A stretch of DNA of 64,000 bases from JBDTSW01 sp963797835 (GTDB lineage Bacteria; Actinomycetota; Thermoleophilia; Solirubrobacterales; 70-9), in NCBI GenBank assembly GCA_963797835.1, contig CAWCRN010000030.1:201341-265340 (forward strand), read 5' to 3'. The position numbers and the translations under genes were made by a program. Shown here in pieces: positions 1 through 9,415 of the stretch. The notes beneath the pieces were generated by a model, which saw only the letters and a program-made list of their open reading frames with translations, searched no databases and had not been told where the DNA came from. The stretch's first letter is position 1; the number at the start of each line of letters is the position of its first letter.

Positions 1-1
1 G

Positions 2-385
2 AACGCGCTCGCGGGCGTGATCTACCTGAGCTGGCTCGGCAAGCGCGGCTTCGTGGAGCTGGGGGAGCTGTTGGCCCAGCGGACGGCCTACGCGCGGGAG
101 AAGTTGGCGGCCGTCGAGGGCGTCGAGCTACTCCACGAGGCTCCCGTGCTTCGAGAGTTCGCGGTGTCCCTCGAGGCGCCTGTGCAGGATGTTCTCGATC
201 GGGTCAGTGAGGACGGCATCGCGGCCGGGTACCCGCTCGGTCGCGAGTACCCCGAGTTCGAGAGCGGGCTGCTGGTGGCGATCACCGAGCGCCGGTCGCA
301 GGGGGACATCGACCGTCTGGCCGACTCGCTCGAACGGGCGATCAAGGGAGCGGATGGCGCTTTCCTCCCAGCAGGTGGAGAGTAA
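2..385 (+). CDS. gcvPA: Glycine dehydrogenase (decarboxylating) subunit 1, C-terminal part
   Basis: This is the C-terminal ~127 residues of the alpha subunit of the two-subunit P-protein of the glycine cleavage system, which decarboxylates glycine and passes aminomethyl to the lipoyl H-protein. The frame is open from the left edge (NALAGVIYLSWLGKRGF) and carries the family's late segment GYPLGREYPEFESGLLVAIT before a TAA stop. The start and the rest of the gene lie outside the window. It overlaps gcvPB by 32 bases, so the two are translated together. gcvH and gcvT are expected upstream but cannot be seen. The identification rests on the fragment plus the neighbouring gcvPB. Confidence 0.85.
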   Translation, partial: NALAGVIYLSWLGKRGFVELGELLAQRTAYAREKLAAVEGVELLHEAPVLREFAVSLEAPVQDVLDRVSEDGIAAGYPLGREYPEFESGLLVAITERRSQGDIDRLADSLERAIKGADGAFLPAGGE

Positions 386-1957
386 GTCGACAACGGAGGT
401 CGAAGACGTGACCGGCCTGGCCCCCTCGCCGCCCCCCACCAACGCCGATACCCCGACCCCTCAGCAGCGCGAGCTGGTGGTGACGATCTACGAGCGCTCG
501 GTCTCGGGCCGCCGCGCCGCCGCGCTCCCGCCCCTCGACGTCCCCGCGCGCCCCCTCTCCGACCTCATCCCTCAGGGGCTCCTGCGCTCGGAGCCCGCCG
601 CATTGGCCGAGGTCTCCGAGCCCGAGATCGTGCGCCACTACAACCGCCTGTCGCGCCGGAACTTCGACCTGGACACGGGCCCCTACCCGCTCGGGTCGTG
701 CACGATGAAGCACAACCCGCGGCTGAACGAGCGGGTCGCGGCGCTCCCCGGCCATGCCCGGCTTCACCCCGCCCAGGATCCGGCCCGCGCCCAGGGGGCG
801 CTGGAGCTGATGTGGCGCCTCGAGCGCTCGCTTGCGGAGCTCACCGGGCTCGAGCACGTCAGCCTTCAGCCATCGGCCGGGTCGCACGGCGAGCTGGCCG
901 GGCTGCTGCTCACGCGCGCCTACCACGAGGACCGCGGCGAGGAGCGCACGAAGGTCCTCACGCCCGACACCTCTCACGGGACGAACCCGGCCACCGTGAC
1001 GATGGCGGGCTACCAGGCGGTGAAGGTCGCCACGGACGAGCGCGGCGGGGTAGACCTCGACGACCTGCGCGCCAACCTCTCCGACGAGGTCGCCTGCCTG
1101 ATGCTGACGAACCCCAACACGCTCGGCGTATTCGACGAGAACATCGCCGAGATCGCTTCGCTCGTGCACGGGGCGGGGGGGACCCTCTACTACGACGGCG
1201 CCAACCTGAACGCGATCATGGGCTTCACGAGGCCGGGCGACATGGGGTTCGACATCTGCCACCTCAACCTCCACAAGTCGTTCAGCCAGCCCCACGGGGA
1301 GGCGGTCCCGGCGCGGGCCCGATCGCCGTGTCCGAGCGGATCGCGCCCTTCCTGCCGGTCCCGCGCGTCGTTCGCATCGAGGGGTCGAACGGCACGGCGC
1401 CCAGCTTCGGCCTCGACCACGAGGCGCCCAAGTCGATCGGCCGGCTGCGGGGGTTCCAGGGCAACTTCGGCGTCTTCGTGCGCTCGTACGCCTACATCCG
1501 CTCGCTCGGGGCGGATGGCCTGCGCGATGCCTCCGAGACCGCCGTACTGAACGCCAACTACCTGCTGGCGCGGCTGCGCGCCGGGCGGGGCGCGAAGTAC
1601 CTGCCGCTCGCCTTCGACCGTCTGCCGATGCACGAGTTCGTCCTCTCCGGCGCGCCGGCCAAGCGCGAGCTTCAGGCGAAGACGCTGGACATCGCCAAGC
1701 GCCTCCTCGACTACGGGTTCCACCCGCCCACGATCTACTTCCCGTTGCTGGTCGACGAGGCGCTGATGTTCGAGCCGACGGAGACCGAGACGCGCGAGTC
1801 GCTCGACGAGCTGGCCGACGCGATCGACGCCATCCTCGGCGAGGCCGAGCGCGACCCTGCGATCCTCCACGACGCGCCCTACACGACCCCGGTACGCCGC
1901 CTCGACGAGGCCGCGGCCAGCCGCAGGCCGGTCGTGCGCCAGGGTCGGTCTGCCTAG
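354..1957 (+). CDS. gcvPB: Glycine dehydrogenase (decarboxylating) subunit 2
   Basis: The beta subunit of the P-protein carries the pyridoxal phosphate (PLP) lysine, in HLNLHKSFS near residue 308. N-terminal landmarks are NFDLDTGPYPLGSCTMKHNP and the Ser/Gly-rich LQPSAGSHGE. The frame breaks in the G run at 1296-1299: the family motif after NLHK is HGGGGPGAGP, and one missing G there restores it. With that base the gene is 534 residues, the usual length. The ATG at 354 has a GGGAG Shine-Dalgarno at about 347-351. Its stop overlaps the stop of the convergent secreted-protein gene. A single missing base in a G run of a core metabolic gene looks like a consensus error rather than a mutation. Confidence 0.9.
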
Positions 1958-2340
1958 CGCCGCGTGAACGCGTAGTTCCTGGACCGGTCGGCCGCGCAGA
2001 TGAAGTTGGGCGTCTCCTCGCGCCTGACCCTGGCGTAGTAGTCGCCCGTCAATCCATCCGCCCCCAAGACGATCCGCCATTGGCCGAGGCTGTTCGTGAG
2101 GTCGTTCCCGAGCGGCCCGGCGACGGTCTCATTGAACAGCACCACCTTGCGCCCGACCTCGCAGCCGTGCTTGTCAGAGCGCGCCCGGCCGTGCCACTCG
2201 TAGGCGCCGCGCTCGTAGGCGCGCACATCGATCGCGAGGTTGATCGACAGCTTCGTAGGGAAGCTCGGCTTGGCCAGGGCGAGCGATGTGCCGGCTACCA
2301 GCGCCGCCAGCATCCCCAAGATCAGAAGTCCCCGCCGCAT
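1954..2340 (-). CDS. Small secreted protein of unknown function
   Basis: The 128-residue product begins with a clear signal peptide: two arginines, a hydrophobic stretch (LLILGMLAALVAGTSLALA) and a probable cut after ALA around residue 23. The mature part has two cysteines (in KHGCEVGR and NFICAADR) that could form one disulfide, and a compact beta-rich look (KVVLFNETVAGPLGNDLTN, GQWRIVL). I do not recognise a named family; similar small exported beta-sandwich proteins are common in GC-rich actinobacteria. It converges on gcvPB with overlapping stop codons, so the two genes share no transcript. Confidence 0.7.
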   Translation of the reverse strand: MRRGLLILGMLAALVAGTSLALAKPSFPTKLSINLAIDVRAYERGAYEWHGRARSDKHGCEVGRKVVLFNETVAGPLGNDLTNSLGQWRIVLGADGLTGDYYARVRREETPNFICAADRSRNYAFTRR

Positions 2341-2392
2341 CGGCCCATCCTAACCCCCGCACCGGCCGGGGTGGACTGCCGGGCCCCGAGGG

Positions 2393-2790
2393 CTAGCGCG
2401 GCGTGCGCAGGACCGGGATGCCCGGGACGCTGGGCGTGCTCGGGCGCGGCACGCGCGGCTCGCGACGCGGGCGGCGGGTGCGGCCCAGCGCCCTGATCGG
2501 CGAGCCGTTCCGGGCGCCGGTGAGGCCGGCGCGCACGCGGAGCATCTCGACCAGCTCCGCCGTTGGGCGGAACGGGTCGGCGATCGCCTGGCCGCCCCGT
2601 GCGGGCAGCGCCGCCAGGACCTCGCCGCCGACCTCGGCCACCATCGTGGTGCCCGAGGGAGTCCGGCGCCGAATCGAGCTGGGCGAGGCGCTCGAGCGCG
2701 CCGGCGTCGTCGGCGGTCGCCTCTCGCACGGTCACGGGCGGAGCGGCCGAGGCCCGAGATCTGCAGCTTGTTGTAGTGATTGTTTGACAT
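2393..2790 (-). CDS. Small conserved protein, frame broken twice
   Basis: Reading the minus strand from the ATG at 2790 gives MSNNHYNKLQISGLGRSA. A +1 change near 2740 continues as PPVTVREATADDAGALERLA and LDSAP, and a second +1 change near 2670 continues as PSGTTMVAEVGGEVLAALPA, then ADPFRPTAELVEMLRVRAGL and a basic tail to TAG. Third-position G/C bias follows these three frames in turn, which shows one gene of about 131 residues. The middle part resembles the start of GNAT-like or short actinobacterial proteins ending in 'DPFRPTAELVE.LR', a family I recognise only by its recurrence, with no known function. An AGGAG precedes the ATG. It is divergent from the MocR gene and may be its target. 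Confidence 0.55.
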
Positions 2791-2854
2791 TTCGCGCTCT
2801 CCTGGGTAATACTACTCGCGACGTGAGGCGCAAAGATAGGGAGGCGCGTACTAC
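2791..2854. promoter_or_regulatory. Divergent promoter region between the small gene and the MocR gene
   Basis: This 64-base gap is the only place where both divergent genes can be controlled. It is locally AT-richer than its surroundings and holds TAATACTACT (about 2807-2816), whose reverse complement gives TAGTAT upstream of the minus-strand gene. A second TACTAC lies next to the MocR start, giving a direct repeat about 40 bases apart. Direct repeats in the divergent spacer are the usual MocR binding arrangement; that MocR binds here is inference. Confidence 0.4.
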
Positions 2855-4377
2855 ATGTCAATGTCATACAAAGAGAGATTGTCAGACCTGGATCGCACGA
2901 GCGATCGGTCGGTCACGGCCCAGATCGCCGACGCCTTCGCGGCCGCGATCGAGGCGGGCGAGCTGGCGCCCGGCGACCAGCTCCCGCCGACGCGAGAGCT
3001 GGCCGAGCTCGCCGGCGTCAACCACCTCACGGCGGCTCGCGCCTACCGCAAGCTCGCCGAGCTTGGCCTGGTCAGCGGCCGCGTCGGGCGCGGCACGTTC
3101 GTCCGCCAGACCGCCCCCGAGGCGACGCACGCGCTCGCCGAGGCGGGCGACGGCTCGGCCTGGCAGCTCTACGCGCTCCCCGACGAGGTCGAGGCGCACT
3201 CGGACCGGATCGTCGGCGAGATGTTCCGCCAGGCCCACCGCGACGACCTGATCCCGCTGATGATCGGGTACCCGAGCGACGAGCTCTTCCCGGTCGAGGC
3301 ATTCACCCGGCTGGTCGGCGAGGTCGCGGCCGAGCACGGCCCCCGCGTCCACCAGTACGGCGACGTCGAGGGTGTGGCCGAGCTGCGCGAGCAGGTCGCC
3401 GCGCTCGGGCGCGAGCAGGGCTTCGCCGACGGCCCCGAGGAGATCGTCACCACCACGGGCGCCGCCCACGCGATGACGCTGGCCGCCCGCGCCCTGCTTC
3501 GGCCCGGCGACGTCGCGGCCGTCGAGTCGCCGACCTTCCCGGGCTCGCTCAACTCGATCCGCGCCACCGGAGCCACCATGCTGCCCGTCCCGGTCGACGA
3601 GGACGGCCTCGACGTCGACGCGCTCGAACAGCTGGTGCGCCGCCGCCAGATCAAGCTGCTGACGATCCAGCCGCGCCTGCACAACCCCACGGGGCGCGAC
3701 CTCTCCCCGGAGCGCCGCACCCGCCTCGTGGAGCTGGCCCGCCGCGAGGGCTTCTTCATCGTCGAGGACGGCGTCTACGCCGACCTGCGCTTCGAGGGCG
3801 AGTCGCCTTCCGCGCTCCGCCGGGAGGCGCCTGAGCACGTGATCTACGTGTCGTCGCTCTCGAAGACGGTCACCGCCGGCCTGCGGGTCGGCTGGATCGC
3901 GGCGCGGGGCCCCGTGCTGGAGCGCTTGCTGGCGGAGAAGCGAAGCGCCGTCCTCAACACGCCGCCGCTCACCGAGCTCGACGCTCGCGTGCTTTCCTGG
4001 CCCAGGGCGGGTACGCCGAGCAGATCCGGCGAGCGACGGCCTTCTATGGCGAGCGGATGGAGGCGCTGCACGCGGCGGTCGAGGAGCACCTCGCCGGAGT
4101 CGCCACGACGCACCGTCCGCTGGGAGGCGGCCACCTGTGGCTCACCCTCTCCGAGCGCATCGACGAGCGCGACCTCTACGAGGAGGCGGTGCGCCACGGG
4201 GTGTCCTTCCTCCCGGGCGGAGCGATGATGGCCGAGCGCCCCCGCCGGGCACACGCCCGCCTCTCGTTCGGCTACGTCGACCCGCCGGAGCTGCGCGAGG
4301 GCGTGAAGCGCCTCGCCGCAGCCGTGCGCGCCGTCGGCCGCGCAGGCCGCCAGCGAGAGGCGCTCCCGGTCGCCTGA
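2855..4377 (+). CDS. MocR/GabR-type regulator: GntR winged helix fused to an aminotransferase-like domain
   Basis: Residues ~10-80 are a GntR-type winged helix-turn-helix (AGELAPGDQLPPTRELAELA, ARAYRKLAELGLV, GRGTFV). Residues ~115-505 are a fold-type I PLP domain with NPTGRDLS and the PLP lysine in SSLSKTVTAGLRVGW near residue 337. Such proteins usually sense PLP or an aminated ligand and control a divergent gene or operon. One base is missing in the T run at 3993-3995 (VL then FLAQGGYAEQIRRA); the corrected length is 507 residues, normal for the family. A GGGAGG lies ahead of the ATG. Its neighbour is the small broken gene at 2393-2790, with no PLP, GABA or taurine pathway nearby, so the ligand cannot be guessed. 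Confidence 0.85.
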
Positions 4378-4382
4378 GCCGC

Positions 4383-5300
4383 TCAGGCCTCGTCCGGCAG
4401 CTCCTGCGCCAGCTCCAGGACGGGGGCGAACAGATCGCCGTGCTTCTTGACGCGGGCGAGCACGTCGGCGGCCTCGAATCGCAGGTCCTCGGCGTCGCCG
4501 CCGTCGGCGGCGGCCTCGACCTCCTCCCACCGAAGCGGGGTCGAGATCGTGGGGCGCTCGCGGCGCCGGAGCGAGTAGACCGCAACCGTGGTCTTGGCGC
4601 GGTCGTTCTGGCTCCAGTCCACGAATACCTTCTTCTTGCGCAGCTCCCTCTTCATCTTCGAGACGACGCCCTTGGGATCGTCCTTCTCGAGGGTCTGCGC
4701 GACCGCGTGCGCGAAGCCCTTGGTTCGCTCGTAGTCCGCCTCCGAGTTCAGCGGCATGTACACCTGGAGGCCCTTCGAGCCCGAGGTCTTCGGGAAGCAC
4801 TCGAGGCCCAGGCCGCCGAACATCTCACGTAGCCGGAGGGCCACCCGGCAGCAATCGAGCACGTCCGCCGGGGGTCCCGGGTCGAGGTCGAAGACGACCA
4901 CGTTCGGGTTCTCGTAGTCGTCGACCGGCGATAGAGATGGGTGCAGCTCGAGGGCGGCGAGCTGCGCGAGCCAGGTGAGCGTCGCCAGGTCGTCGCAGAC
5001 GATGAAGTCCATCGGCCCCTCGCGGCTCATCTCGATCGTCGCGGTGCGAACCCAATCAGGCGTGTGCGAGGGCGCCCGCTTCTCGTAGAAGTGCTTCTCG
5101 GCGACGCCGTTCGGGAAGCGCACCCGGGTCAGGGCACGGCCCCGCAGGTGGGGCAGGATCGCCGCCGCGACCCGTGCGTAGTAGTCGATCGCGTCGCCCT
5201 TGGTGAAGCCCGTGGCAGGCCACAGGACCTTGTCCAGGTTCGTGAGCGCCAGGCGGCGCCCATCGACCTCTACTTCCCGGCCTTTGCCTTGCTTCGCGAT
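4383..5300 (-). CDS. ligD: LigD-type polymerase/primase domain protein for end joining
   Basis: About 300 residues match the archaeo-eukaryotic primase domain of LigD, which fills in and adds nucleotides at double-strand breaks: LTNLDKVLWPATGFTKGDAI, FPNGVAEKHFYEKRAP, the catalytic acidic pair in VVVFDLDPGP, and KTSGSKGLQVYMPL. No ligase or nuclease domain is present, so the polymerase is a separate polypeptide, as in many actinobacteria. It follows ku on the same strand and overlaps its end. There is no ATG, GTG or TTG in frame close to the domain start; the coordinate given is an ATC codon at 5300 that would yield 305 residues, so the start is unresolved (an indel or an unusual start). Confidence 0.85.
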   Translation of the reverse strand: MAKQGKGREVEVDGRRLALTNLDKVLWPATGFTKGDAIDYYARVAAAILPHLRGRALTRVRFPNGVAEKHFYEKRAPSHTPDWVRTATIEMSREGPMDFIVCDDLATLTWLAQLAALELHPSLSPVDDYENPNVVVFDLDPGPPADVLDCCRVALRLREMFGGLGLECFPKTSGSKGLQVYMPLNSEADYERTKGFAHAVAQTLEKDDPKGVVSKMKRELRKKKVFVDWSQNDRAKTTVAVYSLRRRERPTISTPLRWEEVEAAADGGDAEDLRFEAADVLARVKKHGDLFAPVLELAQELPDEA

Positions 5301-6235
5301 CGGGAGGAGGTCTTGGCGGCGGACTTGGACGGGCTCTTCGCCTTCGAGGACGAGGAGGTCTTGCGCCCGTTGGACGACGAGCCCGACTTGGCGGTGCTCT
5401 TGCGCTTCGTGGACGATGTCTTGGTCTTCGACTTCGAGCCCGCGGCGAGCGGCTCGCCCTTGACGGCGGCGAGGCTCTCCTCGAGCGCGGCCATCAGGTC
5501 GGGCGCCTTGGTCGGCGCCGGCTCGTCCGTCGCGGTCTGGACGACGTCCTCGCCCTGGGCCTTGCGCTCGATCATCGCGAGCAGCTCCTCGCGGTACTCG
5601 TCGTGGAACTGCTCGGGGTCGAAGTCGGAGGTCAGCGAACCGACGAGCTGCTTCGCCATCTCCAGCTCCTTCGGCCTCGGGGCCTCGGCGTCCTCGGGCA
5701 CCACGTCGAGCTCCTCCGGCGGGACGATCTCGTCCGCGAAGCGCATCGTGGTCAGCGTCAGCACGTCGCCCATGGGCCGCAGCGCCGCGAGGTGCTCCTT
5801 GTTTCGCAGCACGAAGCGGGCGATCGCCACCTTGCGCTCGTCGGCCATCGCCTTCACCAGCAGCTCGTAGGCGCGCTCGGCGCCGGGCTCGGGGGCGAGG
5901 TAGTAGGGCTGGACGAAGTAGATCGGGTCGATGTCGTCGAGGTCGACGAAGGCCTCGACCTCGATCGCCTTCGTCTTCTTCGGGACCAGCTCGTCGAGCT
6001 CGTCGCGGGAGAAGACCACGTACTGGTCGGGGCTCAGCTCGTAGCCCTTGACGATGTCGTCGTATGAGACCTCCTCGCCGTCGGCCTCCGCCACCCGCTT
6101 GTGGCGCACCCGGGACGAGTCGGACTCCCTCAGCTCGCGGAAGCTGATCTGGCGCCGCGAGACGGCGCTGTAGAGCTTCACGGGCACGTTGAGGAGCCCG
6201 AAGGAGATGTTGCCTGACCAAATCGCTCTTGCCAT
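5270..6235 (-). CDS. ku: Non-homologous end-joining protein Ku
   Basis: This is bacterial Ku (321 residues), which binds DNA ends as a homodimeric ring and recruits LigD. The N-terminus MARAIWSGNISFGLLNVPVK is diagnostic. The Ku core runs to about residue 255, with the usual PYYLAPEPGAERAYELLVKA and LTLTTMRFADEI. Residues ~265-321 form a Ser/Lys-rich tail (KSKTKTSSTKRKSTAKSG), the basic extension known from actinobacterial Ku proteins that helps DNA binding. The frame is intact. ku and the LigD polymerase gene form a two-gene minus-strand operon, which implies that this organism can perform two-component NHEJ. Confidence 0.95.
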   Translation of the reverse strand: MARAIWSGNISFGLLNVPVKLYSAVSRRQISFRELRESDSSRVRHKRVAEADGEEVSYDDIVKGYELSPDQYVVFSRDELDELVPKKTKAIEVEAFVDLDDIDPIYFVQPYYLAPEPGAERAYELLVKAMADERKVAIARFVLRNKEHLAALRPMGDVLTLTTMRFADEIVPPEELDVVPEDAEAPRPKELEMAKQLVGSLTSDFDPEQFHDEYREELLAMIERKAQGEDVVQTATDEPAPTKAPDLMAALEESLAAVKGEPLAAGSKSKTKTSSTKRKSTAKSGSSSNGRKTSSSSKAKSPSKSAAKTSSRSRSKAKAGK

Positions 6236-6268
6236 GGCTTGAAGTGAAGACCGGGGTAGACGTCGGAA

Positions 6269-7604
6269 CTAATCGGCCTCACCACAAGTTTCGCAGTTCG
6301 GCGCCGCGTTCATGCACGAGGTTCGCCACGGCAGCGATCTTGCGGGCCGTCTACCGCAGCACCAGCCTTGCACACGCGGGAAGCGCCGGCCGGCTCGGAG
6401 GCCGGGGTCGAACTGGGCCGCGATGTCCGAGACCGCTCGGACCTCAGCCACCGTCCGGCCGGATGAAAAGCCACTGGTCGGCGTCCTTCCAGCCGAGCAG
6501 GATCCACTCGCCGCTCGGCGAGAACGCCACATCCGTGAAGCGCCCGGGCCCTGCGAACAGGCGCCGCTCGCCGGCCTTGGGCTCGCGGCTGTCGATGAGG
6601 ACGAGTTCGCTTCGGGTCGGCCCCCGCGCCTCGACGATGGCGTACGAGCGCGACCTGCCCCTGAGGCGAGACGTCGAGCAGGTCCCGCAGCCTGCGCTCG
6701 CTCGAAGCTCGAACGCTGCCAACCCGAAGGGCTCGCTTCCGGGCCGGCTCACGAAGCAGCGAGAGCCCGTCGCGGCCGCAGGGCCGCGAGCAGGGCACCC
6801 CTGCGGGCTCCACGCGAGCGCTCGCGGCGCACCGTCCAAGCGGTTGTCCGCTCCAGATCGGACCGACCCGAGTCGACGTCAACCAAGCGGACAGCTCCCA
6901 TCGGCGTCGACGTAGGACGAGGCGGTTCGGCGACCCTCCGACGGGGCTGCCATGCTGGGGCCACCGGCATCACCGACGGATCCAGCGTCCGGTTACCGGT
7001 CCCGTCACCGGCGACGACGCTCAGCGCCGCCGTTGTCGAGGTACGCCACCCGAAAGCCGCTCGGCAGACCAGCGCGGGGCGGCTGACTGGCCCGTCGCCC
7101 GGAACCGACCAGCGCACGGTGCCGGCAGGCTGCCCCTCGGCGAGGGGATGCTCGGGGTCGGCCACGACCGCGGTGAGCCGGTCCCGTCGACCGCGGCAGC
7201 GAACGGGACCCTGCGGAGAGAAAGTCGCATCCGTGTAGTCGCCGAGTGCTGCGGATCGCCCCGTCATCGGAGGCAGTCCAGGTCCCGGCTTCGGACTCCA
7301 CCAGGCACGCGCCCGCCTCCGGGCAGCTGTCTGCGAGCGATGGGCCTGGCCGCACTCGACCCCGGCTCCACGCGCGTCGCGCGATCCACTCGCGGACCTC
7401 CGCGCCGGCGGGGCTGCAACACAAGCCCGGCGATCGCTGCCGCCCCGACGACCGACAGCGCGAGGGCGCGGCGTGAACGGCCTGGGCGGGACGGCGAGCG
7501 CTGCTCGAACGCCTCGTGCACGACTTGCCAGGACCGCTCCTCGGCCTCCCGCTCGGCCGCGGTCGGCTCGGCGCGCAGCGCCTCGCGAAGCTCTCCTCGT
7601 TCAT
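6269..7604 (-). pseudogene. TolB/WD40-like membrane-anchored propeller protein, frame broken many times
   Basis: The gene starts ATGA-overlapping the sigma factor stop. Pieced together across frames it reads MNEESF, then a charged cytosolic stretch (EERSWQVVHEAFEQ), one membrane segment (ALALSVVGAAAIAGLVL, near 7450), then a beta-propeller with YTDATFSPQG, TAVVADPEHPLAEG, FRVAYLDNGG, VVAGDGTGNRTLDPSVMPVA, FTDVAFSPSGEWILLGWKDA and FPRVQGWCC near 6370. At least six frame changes occur in ~1.3 kb, more than in any other gene here, so it may be really decayed or may be a run of consensus errors. Its place after an ECF sigma gene and its topology (short cytosolic N-terminus, one TM, external propeller) suggest an anti-sigma or signal-sensing role; that is inference. 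The last in-frame stop is at 6269, but the true end may be the TAG near 6351. Confidence 0.6.
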
Positions 7605-8174
7605 GGCTCCCGCTCCAGCGCCGGGGAGAGCCGGTCCAGCCCTCGTCGAAGCCGCGAGTTCACGGTTCCGCGCGGCATCTCGAGCGCCGCAGCGATCTCG
7701 CCCGGGGTGAGATCGAGGACGTAGCGAAGGACGACGACGGCGCGGTGCTCGGGCTGGAGACCCGCGAGGGCCTGCATGAGCTCGTCGGGCAGCGGCCCCG
7801 GCGTCGCCTCGGGCGCGGGCTCCTGGGCGCCCGCGGCTGCGTCCACCTCACGACGGATCGCCCGCGAGCGCGCGAAGTCGATGGCGCGGTTGGCAACGAT
7901 CCGGTGCAGCCAGGGGCCGAACGGCCGTGAGCGGTCGAAGCGATCCAGCGCGCGGACCGCGGCCAGGAACGCCTCCTGGGCTATGTCCTCGGCCGCGGCC
8001 GCATCGCGGACGATCAGCGTGGCGGTCCGATGGGCGCGCGGCCAGTGGCGACGGAACAGCTCCTCGATCGCATCGTCGGCTCCCTCGCTGGGCGGCACGG
8101 ATCAGGGCGCGATCGCTGCGGCGCCGGCCCAGCCGCCTGGCGCCGGCCGCGACCGCCTCGGCGTCTCCGTTCAT
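7601..8174 (-). CDS. ECF-family RNA polymerase sigma factor
   Basis: An extracytoplasmic-function sigma-70 of about 190 residues with only regions sigma2 and sigma4. Region 2 is ELFRRHWPRAHRTATLIVRD with AEDIAQEAFLAAVRALDRFD and RPFGPWLHRIVANRAIDFAR; region 4 is LPDELMQALAGLQPEHRAVV with LTPGEIAAALEMPRGTVNSR. The best start is the ATG at 8174 (MNGDAEAV...LIRAAQRGS), with one surplus C near 8083 joining it to DDAIEELF; a shorter GTG start at 8098 in the second frame would cut off part of region 1.2/2. It overlaps the following propeller gene by ATGA, so they are co-translated. No zinc-binding (ZAS) anti-sigma gene is seen. Confidence 0.88.
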
Positions 8175-8266
8175 GGGCAGGGGCAATTGTCCCGCGCCGG
8201 CTGTCGTCGGGTAGACCACACATGGAGTACGGGCGAACCGGTGCCTGAGGTCCCTCGGGCGCGCTC

Positions 8267-9339
8267 TCAGCGCGCGACCGGCGTCTTGCGCTCCTGGGTG
8301 GTCTCGCTGTCGACGAGCTCGGCGAGCTCCGCGTCGGTGATCTCGCTGCGTCCACGGCGCCGGCGGAGCGCGAAGCAATGCGACCACCACGAGGCCGCCG
8401 ACCGCCGCCGATGCCGCCAGGAGCCACGGGAAGCTCTCGCCGTTCGTCGCGTGGCGTGGCCGACGATTCCGCGGGCTCGACCTCGGTCACCGCGAAGCTC
8501 TCTGGATCGACCGTGAGGGTCGGCTCGCCCTTGACGAGGACCGTCATGGTTCCGTCTCCCGGGGCGACGTCCAGGTCCATCCTGTGGACGGGCTCGCCTT
8601 CGACCTGGGGCAGGTCGATGCACGCTGCCGTACCGCGCTGTGTGTCGAGCGCGTGGATGAACGCCTCGCCGCCGGCTCCGTCGTAGAGCGTGTACTCCCA
8701 GCGACCATCGGGGCTCGTCGCGCGCGTCATCGGCAACCCCGCCATCTCGTCGTTCGCCTCCGAGGGGTCGATGATCGGGTTCGGGTCGAGCCGCTCGCGG
8801 CGGAGGTCGTATGAGCGGACTCGATAGCTCGTGGGATCCCTCGGCGAGAGATACTCGATGAGGTACATCGTCCGTCCATCCGGAGACAGCGCGTCGAAGG
8901 TGAAGTCGCCCTTGAGGATCGGCCTCGCCCGCACCCTGAGACGCTCCGCGTCGATCACCACGAACCCGCTGCGGTCCCCGGCGAAGCTGTACTGGGGCTC
9001 GACGAGGACGAGGGTTTCGCCGTCGGCGGATAGCCCCCCGGCGGTGGAGTCGTAGGCGACCGCCGGAACTACGAGCTGCTGCCTCAGGTGCTTGGAGCCG
9101 AGCACGGACCCATCGGCCTGCGAGATACGCAGTACGAGGGTGCCGTTCCCCACCCATTCGGTCACGTACCGAGGGCCGTCGTCAAGGGGAGCGACGCCCT
9201 CTCCGCCGATGTTGCCGATCCCCACGACGCCCTTGCTCGGGGGAACCCCGCCGGCGTCCGCTGCGGGTGCTTGTACCGCGAGTGCGAGCGCGACCGTTGC
9301 GAACGCGCCCACGGTCGAACGCTTGATCTCATGCCTCAT
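8267..9339 (-). CDS. Secreted beta-propeller protein with C-terminal membrane anchor
   Basis: About 357 residues. The N-terminus is a signal peptide (GAFATVALALAVQAPAADAG). The body holds repeated blade-like motifs: LSADGETLVLVEPQ, LSPDGRTMYLIEYLSP, SPDGRWEYTLYDGAGGEAF and APGDGTMTVLVKGEPT. After two +1 frame changes near 8440 and 8375 the end reads as a membrane segment (WLLAASAAVGGLVVVALLRA) and a charged tail ending KTPVAR. It precedes the ECF sigma gene on the same strand by ~90 bases and is divergent from the ABC transporter. A GAGGAG lies before the ATG. I do not know the function; an envelope sensor for the sigma factor is a guess from position. Confidence 0.65.
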
Positions 9340-9403
9340 CTCTCGGCTCCTCTCACTGCCTGATCCACGTCCTTTACGCGCGGGAAGTCCCGGCTAGGTC
9401 CCC

Positions 9404-9409
9404 GATAAT
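9404..9409 (+). promoter_or_regulatory. -10 element of the ABC transporter operon
   Basis: GATAAT lies 6 bases before the GTG start of the ATP-binding subunit, with no room for a Shine-Dalgarno, so transcription should begin at or next to the start codon. Confidence 0.5.
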
Positions 9410-9415
9410 CGGCGT

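Noticed and set aside
4383..6221. Single 612-codon minus frame that could be read as a Ku-LigD fusion
   Set aside because: Its first half is out of frame with the clear Ku gene (5270-6235); only the last ~300 codons are real LigD.
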